From: Zygnema circumcarinatum
Taxonomy: Eukaryota; Streptophyta; Zygnematophyceae; Zygnematales; Zygnemataceae
Length of the DNA: 30,472 nucleotides
NCBI GenBank assembly: GCA_037447605.1
Contig: CM074815.1
Location: 2,327,051-2,357,522, forward strand
Reading direction: 5' to 3'
The notes under the pieces are model-generated. The model ran no database searches. It saw nothing but the letters and a program-made list of their open reading frames with translations, and was not told the DNA's origin. The position numbers were made by a program, and so were the translations under genes. This document shows, in pieces, positions 13,305 through 25,824 of the stretch. Each line of letters opens with the position of its first letter. The first letter of the stretch is position 1.

Positions 13305-13446
13305 TGCCCTTTTACCACTTCTACTTCTTGCTGGAGGAGGTGATTATTATCAACAGTAGAAGAAGAGGAAAGGTGTGGCTTTTTTTGTTGTGTGCATAAC
13401 GAGTTTTCATCATCATTTTGTTGTTGCTCTTCTTCTCTCATCCTTC

Positions 13447-13725
13447 TCAGTATGCCTTCACACTGTAGGTAGCAGCACTACCACATGTCCCATCATCACC
13501 GCCCCCCTTGAAACTGCTCTTGTGGACATCGGCGTAGTTTTCCGCTCTTAGCTCCTTTCTTTTGAGCTTAGGTCCCTTGCGAACAGTCCTTCGTGGTTCC
13601 ACGTCATGCTTTTGTTCATGTACATTTGATGGCCTCGCCATCGTGAGTTCATCGCCAAGGTGTCCTAGAGCTGCCTTACAGCTTGAGGCTTCAATTATTT
13701 TAATCAATCTCTCTCTAATTAGCAA
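13447..13725 (-). pseudogene. transposon-borne coding fragment (MARPSNVHEQKHDVEPRR)
   Basis: A minus-strand frame of 92 codons contains MARPSNVHEQKHDVEPRR and then a Lys/Arg-rich stretch (KGPKLKRKELRAENYA) with a Gly-rich tail. Shorter, diverged copies of the same fragment lie at 11410-11545 and 13799-13845 within the same element. Beyond the stop a further minus-strand open stretch starts MREEEQQQNDDENS. I do not recognise the family. Repetition inside a mobile element suggests a captured or decayed transposon gene. No function can be assigned. Confidence 0.35.
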
Positions 13726-14068
13726 GAAAACGAAGAAAAGAGGTTAAATACATATAAAGTGCACTTTATTTTAAAATGTGGTATAATACGCACGTAATCT
13801 ACATTTGATGGCCTCGCCATCGCGAGTTCAATGAAATTTTCCTCTCCACGTATAATACGGTGTATTGTACACGCTTTTGATACATACGGATCAAATGGCA
13901 GGCACGGTGGCAGGCGGCTGTAGTGAAGTCTTGCACGGGCGGCCCTACCGGCTGTAGCGCACAGCGTCCCCCCGGGAACGATACCCGTCAAAATGACTAA
14001 AAACAGGAAACGGAGTTGACCGTACACGTAAATGCGACATGATCTCGAAACGAAAGCGAAATGCGCCA

Positions 14069-15200
14069 CAGTTCGGACCAATGGATCGGCAACCATTGGA
14101 CAACCATTGGATGGCAATGGTTGGACGTCTACTGGTTACTGGTTGCCAACCAGTGGCATCCACTGGTTCCAAACCAGTCGAATGGTTGTTTTGGTCCGCA
14201 ACCACTGGGGGGGGGTGCCAGGGGGCAGGGTGTTACAACTGGTTGGCAACTAGTCGAATGGTTGTTTCAATCCGGCGGCACTGGTTGACAACCAGTCGAA
14301 TGGTTATATCCATTAAATCAAATGGTTGGCAACCATTAAATCACTAGTTGTCAACGGTTGGCAACCCACCAAAACACACATTTGACCCATTTTTTAGCCC
14401 CTACATCTCCCTACACGTTTGACTTACAGTAAACTATTAGTTTCCTCTTTTTGAAGTACTCACGGAACCCTAAGCCTAGCCTGAACCCTAAGCCTAGCCT
14501 GAACCCTACATCTGGACTCCTGCTCCTCCTCGCGATTCTGACTGCTCTCACAAAGCGCGCACTCATGCGCTCTACGGCGACAGAACAAAACGAAACAAAA
14601 TAAATTCAGCAAAGCATGTCCATCCACCCAAGAGAAGAAAATGAGCACAGAAAACACACACATCGCAGTATTCGCATTTTCAGATGATCACATACAGTTG
14701 AAAAAAATTCATATCAGAAATTTCAGAGCGTGCAGTTTGCTGAAAATAAAAAGACTGCCAAAAGCAGTGGAAGTTTCAAAAAGAAAATAACGAAGCACTT
14801 CAAAATTACGAAGGAACGAATTTACGAATTACATATGAAATGAAGTTACAGCTTCAAGACTGAGCCTTCAACTCCAGCCCTTAGACTCTACCACACTTTT
14901 AAACTCCTAAATGAATACCCCCAACCTTCCTTACCCACCCTCCCTCTCTCTCTCTCTATCCTCTTTTTCTCACTCCATCCCTCTCTCTCTCATTCCCTCC
15001 CTCCTTCCCTGGGTTCAGTGTAGGAAAAAGAGCATAATTTCAGAAATTCAATGGTTGCCAACCATTGGATCACTGGTTCCGAACCAGTCGAATGGTTGTT
15101 TCAGTCCTGCGCCACTGGTTCCAAACCAGTCGAATGGTTGTTTCCGTCCGGAGCCACTGGTTGCCAACCAGTCGACTGGTTTGTCTAATGGTCCGATCTG
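14069..15200. mobile_element. non-autonomous element with 42-bp subterminal palindrome arrays
   Basis: Both ends carry a tandem repeat of period 42 bp, each unit containing a palindrome such as ACTGGTTCCAAACCAGT followed by CGAATGGTTGTTTC. The left array spans about 14127-14350 and the right array about 15050-15185. The outer ends form a 17-bp imperfect inverted repeat: CAGTTCGGACCAATGGA at 14069 and CAGATCGGACCATTAGA read inward from 15200. The interior (14360-15045) has a short GAACCCTAAGCCTAGCCT tandem repeat and no gene. I cannot identify a clean target duplication. The structure recalls foldback or MITE-like elements with transposase-binding arrays. Confidence 0.5.
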
Positions 15201-15226
15201 TGAGCATTTACCATTTAGCACTTGTG

Positions 15227-15256
15227 AACAGTGTGAGCATTTATGCTCACACTGTT
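15227..15256. repeat. perfect 14-bp hairpin
   Basis: The arms AACAGTGTGAGCAT and ATGCTCACACTGTT are separated by TT. The hairpin starts 27 bp after the right end of the 42-bp-array element. The sequence TGTGAGCATTTA occurs twice (15199 and 15232), which may record how it formed. The right arm matches array-unit DNA at about 23515. Confidence 0.8.
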
Positions 15257-16193
15257 TGAATGAAAAACGAAATCAGCTCGAAGCGCAGCAGTGTGAACAC
15301 AACTTTTGCCCGGACGGTCTTGAAGGACATTTCAAAGTGTCCAATCAGATGCCGCCGAAACTGCTATAAACGACAAAACAGAGACCAGAAAACGACAAAT
15401 GTATGGATCTAAGGATTATATATAAGACAAGATTTTATTAGACCGAGGCGAAACTTCCAACCAATCAGCGGCCGCCAAATTCTTGGACGCCTGCTGTCGG
15501 CCTGTCGGCACTTTGGGGACAGGCTGGCAAAGGTTGTCGTCTATCACGATGGCGATAATATCGCCACATCGCCAACGTACATCGCCAACATCGTCCATTC
15601 GCTCAAGGACCGAATCTGCAATTGCCGGTTGCCGGCACTGCAACACCGTCGTCGGGTGCCAAAAATAATAAAGGAGCCAGAGACCACGCCGACAAGTTTC
15701 TAGCCATCCCTGCCGATACGCCGGCGTTATTGAGATATTTGGTACATACTGAATATAGATCCGTATGTATCAAACGCGTGTATTAATACACTGTATAATA
15801 CATGCGTATTATACAACATTTTAAAAATACAGTGTATTTTTAATGTATTTAACGTATTTTTTTTATTTTCGTGGTTAGTTGAACAAAATTTGATTATAAT
15901 ATTGAAATTCCAGAACTTGCCAAGTCACGTCACTTGCCAAACACTCAACACGTGTGACTTGGTCCGTACACGTTCGTACACTCATTCCGTACATAATTTC
16001 CGTACGGGTCTATGTTCCGATTGTACGGCTGTTAACAGTTGCGTTAAGGTATTATACAGTGTATAATACAGTATTAATACTGTATTATACATTGTATCGA
16101 ACCTCAAAGTGTATAATACGGATCTATAATACTGAAACAACAAGAAATCTTCCACGTGCGCGGCGGAATCGTCGCGAGGTGGTCGGTGGCTCC
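15240..16193. repeat. array-unit upstream block of esterase 2
   Basis: 15240-15748 plus 16135-16193 correspond to 23500-24082, the upstream block of the inferred third unit. Shared blocks include CCAATCAGCGG, CAAATTCTTGG, TGCCGGTTGCCGGCACTGCA, TTGAGATATTT and AATCGTCGCG. The gap between the two parts is the inserted element 15749-16134. Unit 1 lacks most of this block. No gene is seen. Confidence 0.75.
15749..16134. mobile_element. family-A MITE (386 bp) inside esterase 2 upstream DNA
   Basis: The ends are imperfect inverted repeats: CTGAATATAGATCCGTATG on the left and CAGTATTATAGATCCGTAT inward from the right. TA precedes the left end; AA follows the right end, probably a mutated TA. The third array unit lacks it at the same place (about 24035), which serves as an empty site. 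The interior is rich in GTATAATAC palindromes and matches the longer element at 11377-13892 in inverted orientation. It has no coding capacity. Confidence 0.65.
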
Positions 16194-16295
16194 TGAAAAT
16201 TTCCTGACGCTCGCCCCCGGCGCCCCCTCCCCAGTACCGACAAAATTCACTAAAACGACAAAACAACCAAGGGGCATCTAACAGAAACGCCAAAA

Positions 16296-16640
16296 ACCGT
16301 ATGTGCAAGCAATCTTCAACAACCAATCAAATGTGACCGCCAAATAAATCCACTAATCAGCATCTCACAGCCGTCCGCACTTAATGACAGAGTTGCCGTA
16401 CGCCGAATCAAATAATGAACAGTGATCAGCCCGCGTCCTTTGCGGTATGACCGTACGCTCTCGACAATTATAGAGGGACACGTAAGCCGCTTATAGCTAC
16501 CGTCAGTCACCTGCTCGCCGCTCGCTCCCCTCCCCCACTCCCACCCTTCCCTCCCCTGCCTGATCCCTTCCTCTCCCTCCCTCTCCCTCTCCTTCTCTTC
16601 CTCCCTCCCCATCTCTCTCTCGTCCTCTCCCTCTAACGTT
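16296..16640 (+). promoter_or_regulatory. promoter/5' region of esterase 2
   Basis: Homologous to 4990-5290 upstream of copy 1: ACTAATCAGCATCTCACAG, then CAGTGATCAGCCCGCGTC and TTTGCGGT. An ATTATAG motif (16470) might serve as a weak TATA. The CT-rich tract after about 16555 is shorter than the (CCCTCT)n array of copy 1. An insertion ends about 160 bp upstream of this block. Confidence 0.5.
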
Positions 16641-16756
16641 CTCTCTCCCTCACGAGCTCTCCCTGTCCCTATTCCTCTTTCTGCACACCTCCTATTGCCG
16701 CTCTCCCTCTGACCTGTATTGCCATTGCTTTCATCCCTTTCCCGCTCAGGCGAGCC

Positions 16757-20257
<3,501 letters not shown>

Positions 20258-20399
20258 CTTGACTTGACTTCGCTTGAATTGTTTTGAACTGACTTGACCT
20301 TCATATCCTATGAAGCTCCACACCGGATGTTTTACAGCGCATTTGTAGACATGGGTTGCATGCGGTCCATGAGCGCACGCACAATCACTTGGAGCCGGC

Positions 20400-20553
20400 C
20401 AGGGGCGGATCCAGGATTATAGTTTAGAGGGGGAGCTGGCCAGTGAGCTTGGAAATTGGAAATTCGAGGGGGTATTGTGCTAGTCAGTCTGCTTTTCAAA
20501 ATCTGAGGGAGGGCTAAGACCTCTCTCAAAGACATTCTTGGATCCGCCACATG
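20400..20553. mobile_element. hAT-like MITE (copy 2)
   Basis: The same element and same position as 9470-9606, with better preserved ends: CAGGGGCGGATCCAGGAT at the left and CTTGGATCCGCCACATG at the right. It is about 17 bp longer than copy 1, which lost part of the left side. Confidence 0.5.
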
Positions 20554-20903
20554 GCGGCCGCATCCTTCTCCAGACGGCGGTGTATTGAACATACTCGAGC
20601 ATAATAGTTGGGATCAGGAATTCCTTCCACATTTTCGTCGATTTTTTTCCATTTAGTACAATGTGGTAGGTTTTAGGGCTAGAAATTCAATTGTACATAG
20701 CCGAATTTCGTAGGGGTTCCTCCCGATAAAAAGTAGGTAGTTGAAACTTTTTTTTGTATTGTTGGGAGAGTGAACGCCTCCGGGTTGCTCCCGAGAGCTT
20801 TGAAATGGCACTTCGCGAGTTCACTTATTGAGAAATGCGAGTTTAAAAAGTGGTACGTGTGATGTATCTCAAAAGTCGCTTCACTAATTTTTCCATAAAA
20901 TCC

Positions 20904-21547
20904 TGCTGATGCGGAGCCCCCATACTTACTAAAGGATGCCTCTGAGGAGGACATCTCTCTACGCCTTGGACCAGCAGACGTGACCTTTGCGGAAACACAA
21001 GATCATACTCACAAAGCAGAACACTGCCCCAAAGCAACGAATGAAAGAACAGATCGAAGACCAAGAAGGTAAGAGAAAGCACCAAGGCCTAAAACTCTTA
21101 ACTTTCAATGCGAAGTACAGGCATGCAGCAAGAGCTGCTCTCTCTCTCTCTCTCTCTCTCACATCTATACTCCACTACAGGACTGCCACCCTTATGCTGT
21201 GAAGCTTCACCACAATCCGGCAAGCTTCACCTACCGCTTCTCACAGCCTACATCAAGGGTTAAAGTCTTTATGTTCTCCCACTCAGTCTATACCTTGCCT
21301 GCAATAGGCGGCTACAAACCCCGCTAGCAAACGCTTCGTGTTGCAAGCGCTTGTCACGTCACACGGTTACGGTTGCCCGTCGTTCAATCTCCACACAGTC
21401 GGCCGTTCAGAGCTCTTGCTCCGACGGTAAGAGTTTCGTGCCTTGTCCCTCAGGTGTCTACCGCACACCTCTAAACTCGGACCAAGTCCCAGCCTTTCAA
21501 TCCCATGCTCCCATAAACTATGTACCACTAACTATTGTACACTAACA
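20904..21547 (-). mobile_element. reverse-strand copia LTR remnant (solo)
   Basis: Read on the minus strand it begins TGTTAGTGTACAATAGTTAG, closely matching the first bases of the copia LTR at 24105, and ends at TG/CA near 20904. It shares the AAGAGTTTTAGGCC motif (about 21089) and a GTCACGTCAC motif (21354) with the other LTRs. It replaces about 105 bp of the ancestral 3' block, and the flanks AATCC/TAACC are not a clean duplication, so a deletion probably accompanied or followed insertion. The right boundary is firm; the left is approximate. Confidence 0.65.
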
Positions 21548-21646
21548 TAACCGCCTCTGAATTAATGGAGGTTTAAGCTGCAAAGCTTTCTCCAAAGTTT
21601 TTTCCGTGTGAGTGTCTCTTGCACGATTTCTTCCTCTACAGCTGAA

Positions 21647-21701
21647 ATGTCAGCTACAGATGAGATGGTTGTAGCAGGTGTGCCTGCTGCCGCTGTAGAA
21701 G
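21647..21701 (+). other. conserved exon-like ORF MSATDE..., copy 2
   Basis: Reads MSATDEMVVAGVPAAAVE, preceded by CTACAG and followed by the donor GAAG|GTGAGG. Compared with 10145-10199 the changes keep the frame open. Downstream, 2 bp are lost relative to copy 1 after CCTGCAG, so any second exon would differ in frame. Confidence 0.28.
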
Positions 21702-21982
21702 GTGAGGAAACATCTGCAAATATCTTCTTGCCGCAGCGCTGCTGCCACCTAGAGTGGTTTCGCTTCTTGGCTTTAAATTTCTTTTTGAGATTATTTTTTT
21801 TTGTTTTGTTTTGGGGGGAGCAAGGGAGAGTCCCGAATGCGGTTCAGAGAGGGAGAGAGGAAGAGTGACTGATCAGTCCTGCAGGCTGCCGGCCATGGTC
21901 TGTCTGCTGCTGCTGGTCCAATCAGAAACCTCTGCGAACACAAGCAACAGCAGCATGCAGCGCGTATTTCTCTAGCCGGGTC

Positions 21983-22520
21983 GCATGGCGATGGCATAAT
22001 GTGCGTGTTCAACAACAACATGGGGAGGCAACAAAAGGGCGAGGACCGACGGCGCCTCTCCATTACATCCGGTAGCGAACGTGGCGTCCGACGTGGTCCT
22101 ACGTGGCAGCCACTTCAACTAGCCGAGTCCGGTGAAATCCAACAACCGTTCGATACATACGGATCTACTAGGGGGTGTCAGACTTAAAAAATTTCAGTAC
22201 GCGTGTTCGTAAGTTTGACATCAGAACGAGTACTCCAGTATAATCGCGATCCTCCTGCGGCGGAGTACTTTCGTAACCTTTTTTTTCGTAACGCTTTTCG
22301 TAAGATTTTGTTAAGTCTGACACCCCCTACTGTATAGTGAAAATGGGAAGGCGGGACCGCGCAAAGACTAATCAGCGCTCGTTAAAAGTCGACGCCACGT
22401 GGTCGCGGCCAATTCGCTGCGAGCTGCGACCTAGAGCGGCGGTCACGGCGGGTCGACGCATACCTGCCACGTGGCATTCAGTCTGGTCATCTAGAAATGG
22501 ATTTGGCATCGCGTGATTGG
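21983..22520. repeat. G-box-rich repeat, copy downstream of esterase 2
   Basis: Homologous to 3956-4305 with an insertion at about 22140-22334. It keeps two CCACGTGG G-boxes (22396, 22470). Its position before the third unit's upstream block matches the order seen before esterase 1, supporting assignment to a third array unit. Confidence 0.78.
22168..22332. mobile_element. 165-bp TA-target MITE with GGGGGTGTCAGACTTAA ends
   Basis: The inverted ends are CTAGGGGGTGTCAGACTTAA (22168-22187) and TTAAGTCTGACACCCCCTACTG (22311-22332), with TA on both sides. The left end lost two bases relative to CAGTAGGGGG. The interior is AT-rich with CGTAA repeats and no ORF. The paralogous segment at 3956-4305 lacks it. 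Just left of it (22152-22167), GATACATACGGATCTA matches a family-A end, so it seems to have landed in an older insertion. Confidence 0.78.
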
Positions 22521-22635
22521 GAAATGCCATCGTGGCGGCCACGTCAACGCCACATCGTCACAACTCGTCCTGACCAACTGTCTTGACTAATTTAACGGGA
22601 CTTTTGCACGGAGCTTTTTTAGCCAAATGACACAT

Positions 22636-22718
22636 ACGGGAAACGGAGCGGGCCGTACACGTAAACATGACGGGAGCTAGAATCATTAGCTGTGATGTTC
22701 ACACCGTCTGAAGGAAAA
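22636..22718. repeat. 83-bp direct repeat, left copy
   Basis: Runs from ACGGGAAACGGAGCGGGCC to GTCTGAAGGAAAA and is nearly identical to 23455-23537. Related, more diverged copies lie at 4889-4930 and 14004-14040, each upstream of an array unit. The DNA between the two copies (22719-23454) holds two transposon right ends in the same orientation and a GC-rich stretch without a gene. Confidence 0.85.
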
Positions 22719-23071
22719 GTATTATGGGGGTCCACTGTATCGGCATGGGGGACCGGCAGCAGGGCTGTCCAATGGTAGACTGCCACGTCGCAACCTTTGA
22801 CCCAAAAGGGTCAGGTGACGACAACGTTTCCGTAGGCTCGCCGCATCTCGCGGGCCGCGCCGCGATGCGCGGGGCCGTACGTCGGTGCACAGTCGGATCC
22901 TGCGCGCGAGGCGCGGGGTCCGATTGTCTACAAGATCTCTCCTCCCGAAAGATCCAAGGGGGGGGGGCGTGATTAGCCAAAATGAAAGTACAGTTTTTTC
23001 CGGAAAGGGGGCGCGGATATCCAAAACGTGGGGCCTGTATCATTTTCCGGAAAATATGATGGGGTCCTACT

Positions 23072-23453
23072 GTACGTACTAGCCGTACTAGCTGTACTAG
23101 CCGTTACGGGCTTACGCAAAACTCACCTAATAATCTCCCCGCACGAGCCGCCGTAAGAGGCGCTCGCTCTTCTCCCCTTCTTCTTGCCTTCGATACGATA
23201 CGATATGATACGGTACGATATGCTACGATACGAAGCGCCCCGATACGGTACTATTCGTACTAGTCGTACGAGTTGTACTAGCCGATACAGTACGGTACGG
23301 TACGATATAGTACGGTACGATACGTACGGTCCAGCATGAACTCTAACATAATACCGCCCGTCTATTGGTAACACGAACCTTATATATGCAAAATCAATAT
23401 TTTCGCCTCATATTGGCCAAAACCAGGGTGGAAAATATGAGGACCCCTGACTG
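23072..23453. mobile_element. 5'-truncated pogo-like element
   Basis: The interior (TACTAGCCGTTACGGGCTTA, then the GATACGATACGG microsatellite) and the right end (AAATATGAGGACCCC...ACTG|TA) match 10920-11369. The left end is missing: the sequence before 23072 instead ends with another right-type terminus (ATGGGGTCCTACTG|TA). The last bases before TA are CTGACTG instead of CCTACTG. Confidence 0.65.
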
Positions 23454-23454
23454 T

Positions 23455-23537
23455 ACGGGAAACGGAGCGGGCCGTACACGTAAACATGACGGGAGCTAGA
23501 ATCATTAGCGGTGCTGTTCACACTGTCTGAAGGAAAA
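23455..23537. repeat. 83-bp direct repeat, right copy
   Basis: Second copy of 22636-22718, starting right at the TA after the truncated pogo-like element and continuing smoothly into array-unit DNA. It is therefore the copy in the ancestral position. Confidence 0.85.
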
Positions 23538-24104
23538 ACCGAAATCTCCCCAAACCCAAACGCCAAACCAAACAGCGTGAGCACACCTTTTGTCCGGACG
23601 CTCCTTAAAAGACAAATCAAAGGGTCCAATCTAGTGCCGCCAAAACTGCACAAACCGACAAAACAGAGAGCACAAGTAGACAAAACTGTAGATCTACTGA
23701 TCTACGGATCGCCCACGCGACAAGATTTTCAAAGACCGTGGCGAAGCGTCCGAGGTGAAAGCCAATCAGCGGTCACCAAATTCTTGGTCGGTTCTCATGT
23801 CGGTTAGCGAAATAGGTACAGTCTGGCGCAAGTTGTCGTTTAGTACGAGGGCGCTAATATCGTCACATCGCCGGCATATCGTCCGTCAAGGACAAAATCT
23901 GCCGGTTGCCGGCACTGCACCACCATTGTCGGGTGGCCAAATAATAACTCGGCGGCGGCCACGCCGGCAGTTCCTATTCATATCTGCCGATACACCACCG
24001 ATATTGAGATATTTCATACATTTCCAAACGACAAGGAATACTCACATCTGCCAGCGGCTGAATCGTCGCGTGGTGGTCGGTGGCTCCCCCGCGGTCGTAG
24101 GGCC
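23460..24104. repeat. upstream block of an inferred third esterase unit
   Basis: Matches 15240-15748 plus 16135-16193 upstream of esterase 2 in order and orientation (TTTTGTCCGGACG, CCAATCAGCGGTC, CGGTTGCCGGCACTGCA, TTGAGATATTTC, GGTCGGTGGCTCC). In unit 2 the promoter and esterase follow; here homology stops at about 24082, 22 bp before the copia LTR. No gene lies in this stretch. Confidence 0.75.
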
Positions 24105-25020
24105 TGTTAGTGTACATAGTTAGTTCAGATTAGCATGTTTGTGTTGGCGCTTAGTTCCTAGGGGTGTGCTTCTAGGTGTGACATGTATGGGGACGGACTT
24201 ACTTCAGCGTGCGCGCGGCGGCGAGACCGACCGCGCAACCGTACGGATAGTATGGACCGTACAGACCGTACGGTCGGTACGGACAGTACGGCCGGGAGTC
24301 CGACATTTGGTACCGCGCCGAGGAATCGGTCCTGGCGTACGGAATCGTGGACTGATGCGGCGGCAAAAGGCGGCGAAGTCGGTGGAGTCGGCGGAGCCTA
24401 CTTTGCGTACGGAAGATAGTCCTTGTGGGTGACGGCGGGAAGTTCAGCTCGGCGGTAGAGTACATGGCCATCTGGGTTAGAGCGGTGGTGTTGGTACGTT
24501 GCCAGGCTGGGTGTACTATGCATAGCAAGACACGAAGTAGTTTATTTAGGTTGTTTGAATAAGGTTGTTGCATGCATGGTCCCGGCGCGTGTGACGTGAC
24601 ATGGTCACGTCACAGCCCCATACTATATAGTGAGAGTGGGTGTGTAAGTTAGAAACCTTCTTGATATGCATTGCAAGGCTATGGCAGTTTGAAGGCATGG
24701 CTTTGGCAACAGGAGGTGGACCTTTGTGAGGAGTCTCCGTGTGTGGAGAGCTGCCCCCACGCGGAAGGTGAAGTGATCATGTGGTGAAAGCTTGACTAGG
24801 TTATGAAAGCCCTAAGTTGGAAAGCTTGTCATCATAAAGGAGTTTTAGGCTGGGAGCTTTCTCTTACGTTTTTCTATTCCGCCTCTCGTGTGTTGTGTAT
24901 GCACGTGAGTGAAAAATGAGTGAGAGTGCTGCGGGCACCAGGAGGGAAGTTTCCATGGACAGTGAAGAGGGAGAAAGGGTGGAAGGTGAATTTGCTTCTC
25001 ATCCCTCTGCCCCTCTCACA
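24105..25020 (+). repeat. copia 5' LTR (916 bp)
   Basis: Begins TGTTAGTGTA and ends CTCACA, two bases before the primer-binding site. The U3 part has repeated CCGTACGG motifs (24239-24292). The 97-codon frame at 24139 and its twin in the 3' LTR are not genes. Confidence 0.88.
24591..24630 (+). promoter_or_regulatory. LTR promoter: CRE-like palindrome and TATA box
   Basis: An inverted repeat, GTGACGTGAC-ATG-GTCACGTCAC (24591-24613), lies just upstream of a TATA-like CTATATAG (24623-24630). TGACGT is a typical plant bZIP (TGA/CRE) core. The transcription start is expected about 30 bp further. The solo LTR at 11705-13304 has the same palindrome with a 6-bp loop. Confidence 0.6.
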
Positions 25021-25824
25021 AGTGGTATCAGAGCTCATGGTGAAGAGGAAACCGGGGCTAGTGTGAAGTTTAATGTCCCTGCATTTGATGGGACAGACTA
25101 CAAGGGATGGAAGTGGCGGCTGACTCCCATACTTGAAGGGAAGGGACTTCTTGGTCATGTGACTGGGAAGGTGAAGGCGCCGCCGGCTACATCCGTGGAG
25201 GAGCTTGCAAAGTGGAAGGCCCGTGACAACAAGGCCATCACTCAGATTGCAATGAGTGTGAAGGGGACGCCTTCACACATGCTCTACGACCTCAGCACGT
25301 CACACGAGATGTGGAAGTGTTTGGAGGACATGTACGATGCGAAGGACAGCGTCACAGTGGTGCACCTGTACACGGAGCTCGGGAAGATGAAGATGAGCTT
25401 GGATGAGAAGCTGACTGACTACATGGGGCGCTTTGACAGTCTCATGCAGCGCTTCGTGGTGATGGGCAAGGGTCTTGAGTCAGATCATAAGATCAGCCAG
25501 TTCTTGGTTGGTTTGCCCAGTCGCTTTGACGGCACATGCAGCGCCCTTCGAACAGTTCTTACCACTTCTTCTTTGACCTTTGAGCAGGTGAAGAAGCGGA
25601 TTCGTGAAGAGGACGCTCTTCATGACGCATCCGATGCGAGTGAGAGCGTGTTGGTGATGAAGGGGAAGCCTTTTGGGAAAGGCAAGGCGAAAGGAGGAGG
25701 TGGCGGAGATCGTCCCAAGGGGACATGCGTCACTTGTGGGAAGCCAGGTCACTACTCCAACGAGTGCTGTTCCGGCAAGAGCGGCCCAAGTGAAGGGAGG
25801 AGATGCCAGGACGAAGTCGAGTAA
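24916..25824 (+). CDS. copia Gag polyprotein segment
   Basis: The nucleocapsid/capsid part of the polyprotein, which packages element RNA in virus-like particles. The frame has FDGTDYKGWKWRL near residues 54-66 (copia gag N-terminal pattern), LTDYMGRFDSLMQRF around 160, and a CCHC zinc knuckle CVTCGKPGHYSNEC at about 271-284. It ends at an in-frame TAA (25822). A second CCHC knuckle, CFKCKKKGHKSIDC, follows in the same frame after that stop. The first in-frame ATGs (24916, 24955) lie inside the 5' LTR and the frame reads through the PBS. The ATG after the PBS (25037) is in another frame and stops after nine codons, so the true start is uncertain. Confidence 0.8.
   Translation: MSESAAGTRREVSMDSEEGERVEGEFASHPSAPLTSGIRAHGEEETGASVKFNVPAFDGTDYKGWKWRLTPILEGKGLLGHVTGKVKAPPATSVEELAKWKARDNKAITQIAMSVKGTPSHMLYDLSTSHEMWKCLEDMYDAKDSVTVVHLYTELGKMKMSLDEKLTDYMGRFDSLMQRFVVMGKGLESDHKISQFLVGLPSRFDGTCSALRTVLTTSSLTFEQVKKRIREEDALHDASDASESVLVMKGKPFGKGKAKGGGGGDRPKGTCVTCGKPGHYSNECCSGKSGPSEGRRCQDEVE
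25023..25034 (+). other. primer-binding site for initiator Met-tRNA
   Basis: TGGTATCAGAGC, the standard plant copia PBS complementary to the 3' end of initiator tRNA-Met, two bases after the LTR end. It fixes the LTR boundary. Confidence 0.92.

Larger units (their letters stand above)
11377..13892 (-). mobile_element. family-A TA-target transposon remnant, split by a solo LTR
   Basis: The left end reads TA|CAGTGTTATAATACCGTAT; the right part ends in GATACATACGGATC near 13892. Without the nested solo LTR (11705-13304) it is about 0.9 kb. Several stretches match the shorter element at 15749-16134 in inverted orientation: 11576-11683 with 15927-16040, and 13700-13892 with 15756-15860. On the minus strand it holds three partial copies of one coding fragment containing MARPSNV (about 11410-11545, 13525-13655, 13799-13845). 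No transposase catalytic motif is visible. The extreme right end is degraded. Confidence 0.6.
20258..21960. repeat. duplicated 3' block of esterase unit 2
   Basis: Counterpart of 9312-10620, starting with the same TTGACTTGACTTCGCTTGA tract immediately after TGA. It is interrupted by a reverse-strand LTR (20904-21547). Homology resumes at AATTAATGGAGG and runs to AGCAGCATGCAGCGCG. No supported gene apart from the exon-like ORF listed separately. Confidence 0.8.

Noticed and set aside
14127-15185. CRISPR array
   Set aside because: The units repeat over their whole 42 bp with no unique spacers, the repeats are palindromic and diverged, and the context is eukaryotic with introns and LTR elements.
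15416-15646. A 76-codon minus-strand frame in the upstream block of esterase 2
   Set aside because: The frame is not preserved in the paralogous block at 23700-23930.
24139-24432. A 97-codon frame present in both copia LTRs
   Set aside because: Its conservation simply reflects LTR identity. It lies in U3 and shows no family pattern.
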